A program made the translations under genes and the position numbers. 64,000 nt of DNA from Candidatus Latescibacterota bacterium. Its GTDB lineage: Bacteria; Latescibacterota; UBA2968; UBA8231. Below are positions 1-7,879 of this stretch, piece after piece. The notes under the pieces are model-generated. The model was not told where the DNA came from, did not search any database, and saw nothing but the letters and a program-made list of their open reading frames with translations. Within the stretch, counting starts at the first letter, position 1, and each line of letters starts with the position of its first letter. The stretch spans positions 37,883 through 101,882 of the forward strand of contig JACPJE010000055.1 of assembly GCA_016187725.1 (NCBI GenBank), read 5' to 3'.

Positions 1-2
1 TG

Positions 3-290
3 AGCGACCGCATGAGGCACCGGCCCGCCGAACTCTCGGGCGGGCAGCGCCAGCGGGTGGCCATCGCCCGCGCCCTGATCAACAACCCCGCCATCCTGCT
101 GGCCGACGAGCCCACCGGCAACCTGGACAGCCGCACCGGCGAGGAGATCATGGCCCTCTTCGCCGCCCTGCACCGGGAGGGCAACACCGTGATCCTGGTG
201 ACCCACGAGGCCGACATCGCCGCCCACGCCCACCGGGTGGTGCGCATCCTCGACGGCAAGATCGCCTCCGACGAGCGGCGAACTGGCTAA
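3..290 (+). CDS. ABC transporter ATP-binding protein, C-terminal part (cut by left edge)
   Basis: The reading frame is open to the left edge, so only the last ~95 residues are present. They carry the ABC signature [15 protein letters not shown], Walker B with the catalytic Glu ([12 protein letters not shown]), the D-loop and the switch His (VTHE). The DEPTGNLD form is characteristic of the MacB/LolD/FtsE branch, which energises lipoprotein release, macrolide-type efflux or septal permeases. The partner permease must lie to the left, out of view, so substrate cannot be assigned. The gene ends at TAA and faces the next operon tail to tail. Confidence 0.9.
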   Translation, partial: SDRMRHRPAELSGGQRQRVAIARALINNPAILLADEPTGNLDSRTGEEIMALFAALHREGNTVILVTHEADIAAHAHRVVRILDGKIASDERRTG

Positions 291-309
291 AAGAGGGGTC
301 CCTAAAGCT

Positions 310-351
310 GTTGAGAAAGCAGTACAGGCACTTGTTGAGGAAGCGGTACAG
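310..351. repeat. Two imperfect tandem copies of an 18-bp unit
   Basis: GTTGAGAAAGCAGTACAG at 310-327 recurs as GTTGAGGAAGCGGTACAG at 334-351 (16 of 18 identical, period 24). It lies in the 190-bp gap between two convergent genes and falls outside any supported gene. Function unknown; it may be a remnant of coding sequence. Confidence 0.5.
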
Positions 352-425
352 AAGCAGGTTCCTCCCCGCCGCCCCCTACCAGGCCGATCAACCAGCAACC
401 TAAAGCCCGGCCTGGTTCATCAAGC

Positions 426-458
426 AAAAAGGCCCGGCCACCTTTCGGCGGCCAGGCC
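426..458 (-). terminator. Intrinsic terminator of the molybdenum hydroxylase operon
   Basis: Read on the minus strand, 458-431 folds into a 12-bp stem closed by a GAAA tetraloop, with every position paired (two are G-U wobbles), followed directly by TTTTT (430-426). It starts 22 nt after the MoaD-like stop codon, as expected for the end of that operon. Confidence 0.85.
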
Positions 459-480
459 CTGATTTGATCTCTGCTGCTTT

Positions 481-744
481 CTACCCTCCCGCGATGGCCG
501 GCAGGAAGGTCACTTCGCTCTCTGGCCCCACCCGGGCGCGCAGGCCCTCGGTGGTGATCTCGCTGTCCACGGCCACGGCGATCTCCGGGCGGACCCGCCC
601 TTCCTCGCACAGCCGCTCCCTGATCCCCGGAAAGGCGGCCTCCAGGCTGGCTATCACCTCGCGCACCGTGGCCCCCTCCACCTGCACCTGGCTCTGCCCC
701 CCGGTGAAGCGCTGGAACTGGGTGGGAATCCACACCAGGGGCAT
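481..744 (-). CDS. MoaD/ThiS-family sulfur-carrier protein
   Basis: An 87-residue protein with the ubiquitin-like fold signature of MoaD/ThiS and the C-terminal LPAIAGG, whose final Gly-Gly is the site adenylated and converted to a thiocarboxylate in this family. MoaD donates sulfur to molybdopterin; other members serve thiamine or cysteine synthesis. It starts 3 nt after the stop of the molybdenum-binding subunit and is the last gene before a strong terminator, so it is co-transcribed with the hydroxylase. A role in making or tuning the cofactor of this enzyme is inferred from position. No MoaE or adenylating partner is encoded nearby. Confidence 0.85.
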   Translation of the reverse strand: MPLVWIPTQFQRFTGGQSQVQVEGATVREVIASLEAAFPGIRERLCEEGRVRPEIAVAVDSEITTEGLRARVGPESEVTFLPAIAGG

Positions 745-747
745 GGC

Positions 748-3018
748 TCAGCCGGCGGCCTGGGCCTGCAGGGCAGCCACCACGCGGTCGGGCCTCATGG
801 GCAGCTCGGTGAGGCGCACCCCGGTGGCCCCGTAGATGGCGTTGGCGATGGCCGCCATGGGCGGCACGATGGGCGCCTCGCCCACTCCGCGCACCCCGAA
901 GGGATGGCCGGGGTTGGGCACTTCCACGATCACCGTGTCGATCATGGGCAGGTCCAGGGCCGTGGGGATGCGGTAGTCGAGGTAGCTGGAATTGGCCATC
1001 TCGCCGCGCTCGGTGTAGAAGTACTCCTCGTTGAGGGCCCAGCCGATGCCCTGCACCGAGCCGCCCTGCATTTGGCCTTCCACGTAGGCTGGATGGATGG
1101 CCTTGCCCGCGTCCTGGGCCACGGTGAAGCGCAGCACCTGGACTTTGCCGGTCTCGGGGTCCACCTCCACGTCGACGATATTGGCGGCAAAGGCACCGCC
1201 CACGCCGGTATTGGGTTTGACGGTGGCGCTGCCCACCACCGGACCACCGGTCTGGTCGAGCTTGGCGGCCAGTTCCTTGAAATTCAGGCGCTTGCTGCTG
1301 TCGCTCTTGTGGAAGAAAACCCCTTCGCTGAATTCGACCTGGTCCGCGGGCACCTCCCACAGCTTGGCGGCGCGCACGATCATCTGGGCCTTGACGTCCT
1401 GGGCCGCCTCGTACGCGGCCCAGCCCGTGGCATAGGTCACCCGGCTGCCGCCGGTCACGTCGGTGTACCCGACCGAATTGGTGTCCACCACCGAAGGGTT
1501 GATGTCCTCGGCGGCCAGGCCCAGCACCTCGGCGAACTGCATGGCGATGGAGGTGCGGGTGCCGCCGATGTCGGTGGAGCCCTCGACCAGGTTCACGGTG
1601 CCGTCCTCGTTGACGCTGGCGCTGACGCTAGATTTGAAGCCGATGTTGAACCAATAGCCGATGGCCACCCCGCGGCCCTGGTTGGGCTCAAGGGGGATCC
1701 GGTAATTGGGATGGTTCTTGATGGCCTCCAAGGTCTCGACGCAGCCGATGCGCGGGAACACCACCCCGTCCACCCGGCGGGTGCCCTCCCTGGCCGCGTT
1801 CTTCAGGCGGAAGTCGAGCGGGTCCATGCCCAGCTTTTCGGCGAGTTCGTCCATGACGATCTCGACGGCAAAGGCCGCCTGGGGCGCACAGGGCGCCCGG
1901 TACGGCGCGCTCTTGGGCTTGTTGACCACCACGTCGTACACGTCCACCTGGGCGTTGGGGATATAGTAGCAGGCGAACACGCACATGGCCCCCGCCCCGA
2001 TCTCGGCTCCCGGGAAACCGCCGGCCTCAAAGGCCATGTACGCCTCGGCGGCCACCAGCCGGCCGCCCTGGTCCACTCCCATCTTGACCCTGATATACGA
2101 GCCGGGGGTGGGGCCAGTGCTCTGGAACACGTCTGGGCGGGTCATGATCAGCTTTACCGGATGGCCGGTCTTGCGCGAGAGCAGCGCTGCCACCGGCTCC
2201 AGGTACACGGGGATCTTGCCGCCGAAGCCGCCCCCGATCTCCTGGGGCACCACCTTGATCTTGGACACCGGATGGTCCAGGACCGCGGCGACCTGGTCCC
2301 GGGCCGTGAAAGCGCCCTGGGTGCTGGTCCAGATGGTGAGCTGGCCGTCCTGGCTCCACGTGGCCGTGGCATTGTGGGGCTCGATGTAGCCCTGGTGTAC
2401 GGTGGCGGTACTGAACTCGCGCTCCACCACCACCGCAGCGCTGGCAAAACCCGCGGCCAGGTCGCCCAAGGTGTGGCGCAGGTGGCTGGCGATATTGCTC
2501 TTGCGGCCGGTGTCTTCGCCCAACTCCTTGGTGGTCACGGTCTCGTGCAGCAGGGGCGCCCCTTCCCGCATGGCCTGGCGCACCTCGACCACCGGGCTGA
2601 GCACCTCGTAGTCGACCTGGATCAGGGCCAGGGCCTCTTCGGCAATGTGGAGATCGACGGCGGCCACCCCGGCCACGGCCTGGCCCTTGTACACCACCTT
2701 GTCGGAGGCCAGGATATTGTCGCGCAGGTATTTGAGGCTGACCACCCCCTCGCCCAGGTCCATGCGCTTGTCCGCAGTGGAGGGAAAATCCCCGGCCGTG
2801 GTCACGGCGCGCACTCCCGGCAGGGCCACAGCCTTGGAGACGTCGATGCTGCGGATCCGGGCATGGGCATGGGGGCTGCGCAGCACCTGGCCGTAGAGCA
2901 TGCCGGGCAGGCGCACGTCGCCCCCGTACACCGCCCGGCCCAGGACCTTGTCGGTCCCGTCGTGGCGGATGGGGCGGGTGCCGATGACCTTGTAATTGGC
3001 GCCCTCAGTGGTCGACAT
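748..3018 (-). CDS. Molybdenum hydroxylase, large molybdopterin-binding subunit (xanthine dehydrogenase/CoxL family)
   Basis: A 756-residue catalytic subunit of the xanthine oxidase family, which hydroxylates carbon centres using water-derived oxygen. Visible are the N-terminal aldehyde-oxidase a/b hammerhead-type domain (about 15-130) and the long Mo-cofactor domain with GGGFGGK at 262-268, PYRAPCAPQ at 372-380 and the base Glu in GVGEAP (E714). The CO-dehydrogenase loop CSFR is absent, so CO oxidation is unlikely; the substrate (purine, aldehyde, N-heterocycle or aryl-CoA) cannot be told. GAGGAGGAG precedes the ATG. It follows the 2Fe-2S subunit and precedes the MoaD-like gene. Confidence 0.95.
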   Translation of the reverse strand: MSTTEGANYKVIGTRPIRHDGTDKVLGRAVYGGDVRLPGMLYGQVLRSPHAHARIRSIDVSKAVALPGVRAVTTAGDFPSTADKRMDLGEGVVSLKYLRDNILASDKVVYKGQAVAGVAAVDLHIAEEALALIQVDYEVLSPVVEVRQAMREGAPLLHETVTTKELGEDTGRKSNIASHLRHTLGDLAAGFASAAVVVEREFSTATVHQGYIEPHNATATWSQDGQLTIWTSTQGAFTARDQVAAVLDHPVSKIKVVPQEIGGGFGGKIPVYLEPVAALLSRKTGHPVKLIMTRPDVFQSTGPTPGSYIRVKMGVDQGGRLVAAEAYMAFEAGGFPGAEIGAGAMCVFACYYIPNAQVDVYDVVVNKPKSAPYRAPCAPQAAFAVEIVMDELAEKLGMDPLDFRLKNAAREGTRRVDGVVFPRIGCVETLEAIKNHPNYRIPLEPNQGRGVAIGYWFNIGFKSSVSASVNEDGTVNLVEGSTDIGGTRTSIAMQFAEVLGLAAEDINPSVVDTNSVGYTDVTGGSRVTYATGWAAYEAAQDVKAQMIVRAAKLWEVPADQVEFSEGVFFHKSDSSKRLNFKELAAKLDQTGGPVVGSATVKPNTGVGGAFAANIVDVEVDPETGKVQVLRFTVAQDAGKAIHPAYVEGQMQGGSVQGIGWALNEEYFYTERGEMANSSYLDYRIPTALDLPMIDTVIVEVPNPGHPFGVRGVGEAPIVPPMAAIANAIYGATGVRLTELPMRPDRVVAALQAQAAG

Positions 3019-3036
3019 AGGCTCCTCCTCGCGGGT

Positions 3037-3516
3037 TCAGGCGCCGGCGCGCATGGTCTGGGCCGCGTCGAGCACGGCGCGGACGATCTTGTCGTACCCG
3101 GTGCAGCGGCACAGGTTGCCGGCCAGCCAGTGGCGCACCTGGTGCTCGGTGGGATCGGGATTCTGGTCCAACAGGGCTTTGGCCGCCACCAGGAAACCGG
3201 GGGTGCAGATGCCGCACTGCAGGCTGGCGTGCTCCAGGAACTTGCGCTGCAGGGGATGCAGCCCGGCCGGGCTGGCCAGCCCCTCGACGGTGACGATCTC
3301 CCTGCCCTGGGCCTCGACGGCCAGCACCAGACAGGAGTTGGCCAGGGCCCCGTCCATGATCACGCTGCAGGCCCCGCAGTTGCCGTCGTTGCAGCCCTCC
3401 TTGGTGCCGGTGAAGCCGAGGGTCTCGCGCAGCACCTCCAGCAGGCTCTGGCGCGGCTCGCAGAGGAACTCGACCTCTTCGCCGTTGATCTTGGTCTGTA
3501 CTTGTACCTTGGTCAT
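3037..3516 (-). CDS. Molybdenum hydroxylase, 2Fe-2S subunit (CoxS/XdhC-like small subunit)
   Basis: 159 residues with the two-domain layout of the family. The plant-ferredoxin-like N-terminal half holds one cluster through C42, C47, C50 and C62; the helical C-terminal half holds the second through C101, C104, C136 and C138 (motifs QCGICTPG and CRCTGY). It passes electrons from the molybdenum centre to the FAD subunit. All eight ligands are present, so the protein looks functional. It is the middle gene of a FAD, FeS, Mo subunit operon. A perfect 28-bp palindrome lies just upstream, inside the operon. Confidence 0.96.
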   Translation of the reverse strand: MTKVQVQTKINGEEVEFLCEPRQSLLEVLRETLGFTGTKEGCNDGNCGACSVIMDGALANSCLVLAVEAQGREIVTVEGLASPAGLHPLQRKFLEHASLQCGICTPGFLVAAKALLDQNPDPTEHQVRHWLAGNLCRCTGYDKIVRAVLDAAQTMRAGA

Positions 3517-3550
3517 TTATACTTGCTCCATTTGTTGGCGTGGTCCGCAG

Positions 3551-3578
3551 GTAGGGGCGAATCATGATTCGCCCCTAC
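3551..3578. repeat. Perfect 28-bp palindrome, copy 1 (GTAGGGGC arms, TCATGA centre)
   Basis: The arms are GTAGGGGC and GCCCCTAC, the centre is TCATGA, and the variable triplets between them are GAA and TTC. It lies between the FAD and 2Fe-2S subunit genes of one operon. The same arms and centre occur at 35620-35647 with different but still complementary triplets. As RNA it would form a near-uninterrupted 11-14 bp hairpin. Confidence 0.9.
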
Positions 3579-3582
3579 GCAA

Positions 3583-4497
3583 TCAATGTATGTGCCCATT
3601 TTCCTGTACCGCGTTGGCCACAAACTCACCGCGCGCCCGCTTCACCGCCCCCTGCAGGGCCCGCCGGGTGAGCACCCCCACCAGGTGGAGGCGGAACTCG
3701 GCGGTGCCGCGCATGTCGGTGATGGGCCGGGCAATGGCCTTGGCGGCCTCGGCGGCCTCGGCGATGGCCTCGGCGCTCACCGGCTGGCCCGCCAGCATTT
3801 CGCTGGCCTGCCTGGCGAAGAGCGGAGTGGGCGCCACTGCGGCCAGGGCGATGCGCGCCGCCTTGAACTCCTTGCCGCGCTTGGCCAGCTCCACGCACGC
3901 GCCGGTGCCGACCACGGCGATGTCCATCTCGTTGCGGGGGATGAAGCGCAGGTAGTGGGCCCCGGTGTGCTTGTCCGGGGTGGGCAGGCGCAGGGCCACC
4001 AGCAGTTCGCCGGGGCGCAGCACATTCTGCCCCGGTGCGGTGCAGAAGTCCTCCACCGCCACCTCGCGCGGGCCCTGGGGGCCGGCGATCTCGGCCACGG
4101 CCCCGTAGGCGATGAGGGCGGGGATGGTATCGCCGCTGGGCGAGGAATTGCACAAATTGCCGCCCAAAGAGGCCCGGCCCTGGATCTGGATGCCGCCGAT
4201 GATGATGGCCGCGTCGACCAGGCCTGGATAGCGGGCCACCACCTCGGCGTCGCGGTAGATCTGGTGGCAGGGCACGGCCGCGCCGATGCGCAGCCCCTTG
4301 CGGGCGGTGTAGGTGATCTGGTTGAGGTCGGGGATCTGCTTGACGTCGACGACGCGCTCTGGCTGCCGGCGTCGGTTGCGCATCTGCACGATCAGGTCGG
4401 TGCCGCCGGCCAGCACCCGGGCCTCTTCGCCCTTCTCGGCCAGCAGGCGCACGGCCTCGCGCAGGGTCCGGGGAGCTAGGTATTCAAAGTTTTTCAA
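3583..4497 (-). CDS. Molybdenum hydroxylase, FAD-binding subunit (CoxM-like)
   Basis: The medium subunit of the xanthine-dehydrogenase-type enzyme, about 304 residues. It has the two family FAD signatures: LAGGTDLIVQMRNR near the N terminus and a glycine-rich ASLGGNLCNSSPSGDT segment in the middle, then the CO-dehydrogenase flavoprotein C-terminal domain. I start it at a TTG (LKNFEYLAPRTL...) because GAGGGAAGA sits just upstream and family members begin at this point; an ATG 162 nt earlier would add an implausible Arg/Pro-rich leader. It is the first gene of the hydroxylase operon and begins 172 nt after the preceding minus-strand operon ends. Confidence 0.93.
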   Translation of the reverse strand: MKNFEYLAPRTLREAVRLLAEKGEEARVLAGGTDLIVQMRNRRRQPERVVDVKQIPDLNQITYTARKGLRIGAAVPCHQIYRDAEVVARYPGLVDAAIIIGGIQIQGRASLGGNLCNSSPSGDTIPALIAYGAVAEIAGPQGPREVAVEDFCTAPGQNVLRPGELLVALRLPTPDKHTGAHYLRFIPRNEMDIAVVGTGACVELAKRGKEFKAARIALAAVAPTPLFARQASEMLAGQPVSAEAIAEAAEAAKAIARPITDMRGTAEFRLHLVGVLTRRALQGAVKRARGEFVANAVQENGHIH

Positions 4498-4632
4498 GGG
4501 TCTTCCCTCTCTGAGACGTGGTGAGCAGGTCCGCCGCCGCTGGGAGGCGGGCTTTTTAACTAATAGGGGGTGCGGTGCGCGGATAAGATAGAACAGCGCC
4601 CGGAGGCCTGTCAAGCAGGGGGCAGGGGGGCG

Positions 4633-4664
4633 AAAACGGGGGCGACCACCAGCGGCCACCCCCG
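4633..4664 (-). terminator. Hairpin terminator of the ECF/RND efflux operon
   Basis: On the minus strand an 11-bp stem (4664-4654 with 4647-4637, fully paired allowing two G-U pairs) with a 6-nt loop is followed by TTTT. It begins 5 nt after the stop codon of the RND pump gene. Confidence 0.7.
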
Positions 4665-4669
4665 GTTCT

Positions 4670-7600
4670 TCAGTGCACCTCGGCGGTCGCCGCAGCGGAC
4701 CCGGTCTGGACCTCTTGCCCCTGCCCGGCCCATTCCAGCGCCCGGTCCAGCATCCTCAGCAGCACCGGCTGGCCCACCAGTGAGATGAACATGGCGAAGA
4801 GCACCCCGAAACCCAGGCTCACCGCCATGGGAATGAGGAACTGGGCCTGCACGCTTTTTTCCAGGATCATGGAGAGCACCCCCAGGAAGGTGGTGGCCGA
4901 GGTCAGCAGGATGGGGCGGAAACGCTGCTGGCAGGACTCCACCAGGGCCCGCTCGATCCCCATCCCCTCCCGCCGCAGGTCGTTGTACATGCTGATCTGC
5001 ACGATGGCGTTGTTGACCACCACCCCGGCCAGGGCCACCACCCCGAACATGCTCAGCATGGTCAGATCCATGCCCATCAGCACGTGGCCCCACACTGCGC
5101 CGACGATGCCGAAGGGAATGGCGGCCATGACTACCAGGGGCTGGGTGTAGGAGTGGAAAGGGATGGCGATCAGCACGTAGATGGCCAGCAAAGCGAAGAA
5201 AAACCCGTAGCCCAGGCTGGCCAGCGACTCCTGGCGCTCGCGCTGCTCGCCCTCGTAACTGAAACGCACCCCTGGGTAGTCCTGGGTCAACACCGGCAGC
5301 ACCCGCTGGGCCAGGTCGGCGTTGACCTCGTCGGCGTTGGCGGCCTTGTCGTCCACGTCGGCGATGACGCTGACCACCCGCTGGCCGTCGGTGCGCTGGA
5401 TGGCCGAGTACCCGCGCCCCAGGCTCACCGCGGCCACCTCGGAGAAGGGCGCCTCGGCGCCTGAGGGCGTGCGGATGCGCATGCGCTCGACATCGGCCAG
5501 GGAGCGCCGCTCGTCCTCGGGGTAGCGCACCATCACCCGCACGTCGTCCTCGCCGCGCTGGAAACGCAGGGCCTGCTCGCCGTAGAAACCCTGGCGCACC
5601 TGGCGGGCCAGATCGGCCATGGTCAGGCCCAGGGCCCGGGCCTGGGGTTTGAGGGAGAGCTTCATCTCCAACTTGCCCTCCTGGAAGTTGTCCTTGATGT
5701 CCTTGACCCCGGGGTAGCTGGCCAGCTCGGCCTTGAGCCGCTCCACCCCCTGCAAGAGCAGCGCGAAGTCCTCCGAGGCGACCTGGACCTCGATGGGATT
5801 GGCCACCATGATCAGGGTGGAATTGAAGTTCACCGACTCGGGGCCGGGCAGTTCGCCGGCCTGTCGCCGGATGCGCTCGGCGAATTCGGGGCTGGGGATA
5901 TGGCGCTCTTCGGAGGGCAGCAGCTCGACGGTGATCTCAGCCAGATTGGCCTGGCTGCCCGCCCGTCCCTGCCCGGTGAAACTGGTGGAGCGGGCCACCG
6001 GCTGGTCGCCGACAAAGCTGAAGACGTTGCGGTACACCGAGGGCTGGCCGGGACGCTGCTGGTCGTACTCGTCGCGCACCTGCATGGCCGCCCGCTCCAG
6101 CCGGCGGGTCACGGCCTCGGTCTGCTCCACCGTGACGCCCTGGGGCATGGTCACCGAGACGGTGATCCAGTCCGAGTCCACCTTGGGCATGAACACGAAC
6201 TTGATGTGGCCCCCGGCGATCCAGCCCAGGGTGACCAGCATCAGCGCCGCGCCCACCGCCAGGGTGGTGAGCGGGTTGCCCAGGGCGGATCGCAGGGCCC
6301 GGGTGTAGTGGGTGTCGATGAAGGTCCGCAGGTGGTCGTCGGCCCATTTTTGGACTGCGTCGTGCCAGCGCAACGGGGCGCGGAACAGGCCCCCGAAGGC
6401 GCGGCTGAAAAGCCCGGGCCGGCCTGAGGGCGAAAGGTGGGCCGGCAGGATGAACAGGGCCTCCAGCAGCGAGACCATCAGCACTGAGATGACGATGATG
6501 GGGATCACCGCCATGAACTTGCCCATCAGCCCCTCGACAAAGAGCAGGGGCACGAAGGCCGCCACCGTGGTCAGCACTGAGAACACCACCGGCATGCCCA
6601 CCTCGGCGGCCCCGTCGATGGCCGCCTGCACCAGCGGCTTGCCCCGCTCCCGGTGGGTGAAGATGTTTTCGCCCACGACGATAGCGTCGTCCACCACGAT
6701 GCCCAGGGTGAGGATGAAGGCGAAGAGGGTCATCATGTTGATCGACACGTCGAAGAACTGCATGGCGATGAAGCTGCCCAAAAAGGCCGTGGGGATGCCC
6801 AGCATCACGAAGAAGGCCAGCTTCAGGTCCATGAACAGGGTGAGAAAGGCGAAGACCAGGAAGAGCCCCAGCAGGCCGTTGTTGATCAGCAACTGCAGGC
6901 GGCCCCGCAGCAGGCGGGCGTCGTCCCGGGCAAAATCCAGGTGCACCCCGGCGGGCAGGCGGGGCCTTTCCTGGGCGATGTACTCCTTGACCTGGTCCGA
7001 GATCTCCAGGGCGCTCTCGCCGCCGGTGCGGAAGACCTGGATCACCGCCGCTGGCTGGCCGTTGAAGCGCGAGATCAGGTCCGTGTCCTCGAAAGCGTCG
7101 CGGATCTGCGCGATCTGCCCCAGCTTGAGGCTGGTGCCGTCGGGGCGGGCCACCACCTCCACGTCTTCGTACTCGCGGCCGCTGTAGCGCATGCCCTTGG
7201 TGCGCACCAGGATCTCGCCGCCCTCGGTCTTGACGCTGCCCCCCGGCAGGTCGAGGCTGGTGCGCTGGACCGCGGCGGCCACTTGGGCCAGGGTGAGGCC
7301 GTGGCGCCGCAGGGTCTCCTCCGAGACCTCGATGGCGATCTCGTCGGCGCGCACCCCGCGCAGGTCCACCTGGGAGATGCCGCCCCCGGTGCGCAGGTCG
7401 TCGCGGATGCGCTCGGCCACCGCCTTCAGGGTCTTCTCGGACACCTCGCCGTAGACCACCATATCGATGACCCGGTTGCGGCGGATGACCTCCTTGACGA
7501 TGGGCCGCTCGGTCTCGGCCGGGAAGGTGTCGATGCGGTTGACCTCGTTCTGGATGTCGTCCAGCAGGCGGTTGGCGTCCACCCCGCGCTCCAGCTCCAC

Positions 7601-7879
7601 CGTCACCACCCCCATGCCCTCGGCGGCCACCGAACGCACCCGGCGGACCCCCTCCATGCCCGTCAGCCGGTCCTCGACGCGTTTGCACACCCCTTCCTCC
7701 ACCTCCTCGGGGCTGGCCCCCAGGTAGGCCACCTGGATCTGGATCTGGTCCAGCGAGAACTCGGGGAAGGTCTCCTTCTTCACCTGCAGCAGGCTGGCCA
7801 CCCCCCCCAGCAGCACAAAGATCAGCAGCATGTTGGCGGCCACGTGGTTGCGGGCCATCCAGGCCATGGCCTTGTTCAT
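4670..7879 (-). CDS. RND efflux transporter, inner-membrane permease
   Basis: About 1069 residues, the normal length of an AcrB-class proton-driven pump. It has the N-terminal transmembrane helix, two large periplasmic loops and two blocks of membrane helices. TM4 contains LGIVVDDAIVVGENI, whose paired Asp residues form the proton relay in this family. The start is set by the ATGA overlap with the adaptor gene; the open frame extends 58 codons further but has no family-like sequence. With the adaptor, outer-membrane channel and ECF sigma gene upstream it forms a complete tripartite exporter. Sequence is closer to the multidrug (HAE-like) group than to metal pumps, but the substrate is unknown. 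Confidence 0.95.
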   Translation of the reverse strand: MNKAMAWMARNHVAANMLLIFVLLGGVASLLQVKKETFPEFSLDQIQIQVAYLGASPEEVEEGVCKRVEDRLTGMEGVRRVRSVAAEGMGVVTVELERGVDANRLLDDIQNEVNRIDTFPAETERPIVKEVIRRNRVIDMVVYGEVSEKTLKAVAERIRDDLRTGGGISQVDLRGVRADEIAIEVSEETLRRHGLTLAQVAAAVQRTSLDLPGGSVKTEGGEILVRTKGMRYSGREYEDVEVVARPDGTSLKLGQIAQIRDAFEDTDLISRFNGQPAAVIQVFRTGGESALEISDQVKEYIAQERPRLPAGVHLDFARDDARLLRGRLQLLINNGLLGLFLVFAFLTLFMDLKLAFFVMLGIPTAFLGSFIAMQFFDVSINMMTLFAFILTLGIVVDDAIVVGENIFTHRERGKPLVQAAIDGAAEVGMPVVFSVLTTVAAFVPLLFVEGLMGKFMAVIPIIVISVLMVSLLEALFILPAHLSPSGRPGLFSRAFGGLFRAPLRWHDAVQKWADDHLRTFIDTHYTRALRSALGNPLTTLAVGAALMLVTLGWIAGGHIKFVFMPKVDSDWITVSVTMPQGVTVEQTEAVTRRLERAAMQVRDEYDQQRPGQPSVYRNVFSFVGDQPVARSTSFTGQGRAGSQANLAEITVELLPSEERHIPSPEFAERIRRQAGELPGPESVNFNSTLIMVANPIEVQVASEDFALLLQGVERLKAELASYPGVKDIKDNFQEGKLEMKLSLKPQARALGLTMADLARQVRQGFYGEQALRFQRGEDDVRVMVRYPEDERRSLADVERMRIRTPSGAEAPFSEVAAVSLGRGYSAIQRTDGQRVVSVIADVDDKAANADEVNADLAQRVLPVLTQDYPGVRFSYEGEQRERQESLASLGYGFFFALLAIYVLIAIPFHSYTQPLVVMAAIPFGIVGAVWGHVLMGMDLTMLSMFGVVALAGVVVNNAIVQISMYNDLRREGMGIERALVESCQQRFRPILLTSATTFLGVLSMILEKSVQAQFLIPMAVSLGFGVLFAMFISLVGQPVLLRMLDRALEWAGQGQEVQTGSAAATAEVH

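Noticed and set aside
748..3018. CO dehydrogenase assignment for the molybdenum hydroxylase
   Set aside because: The subunit set matches CoxMSL, but the catalytic subunit lacks the CSFR active-site loop, so a generic xanthine-oxidase-family enzyme is the safer call.
904..3567. An 887-codon open frame on the plus strand opposite the molybdenum hydroxylase subunits
   Set aside because: It is antisense to two genes with clear family motifs; its His/Gly/Val-rich composition is what the GC-rich complement of coding DNA gives. The same holds for the long antisense frames opposite the RND pumps, dnaE, the ABC exporter and ileS.
4531..4556. Plus-strand hairpin CCGCC/GGCGG followed by CTTTTT
   Set aside because: There is no plus-strand gene upstream for it to terminate, and the stem is only 5 bp.
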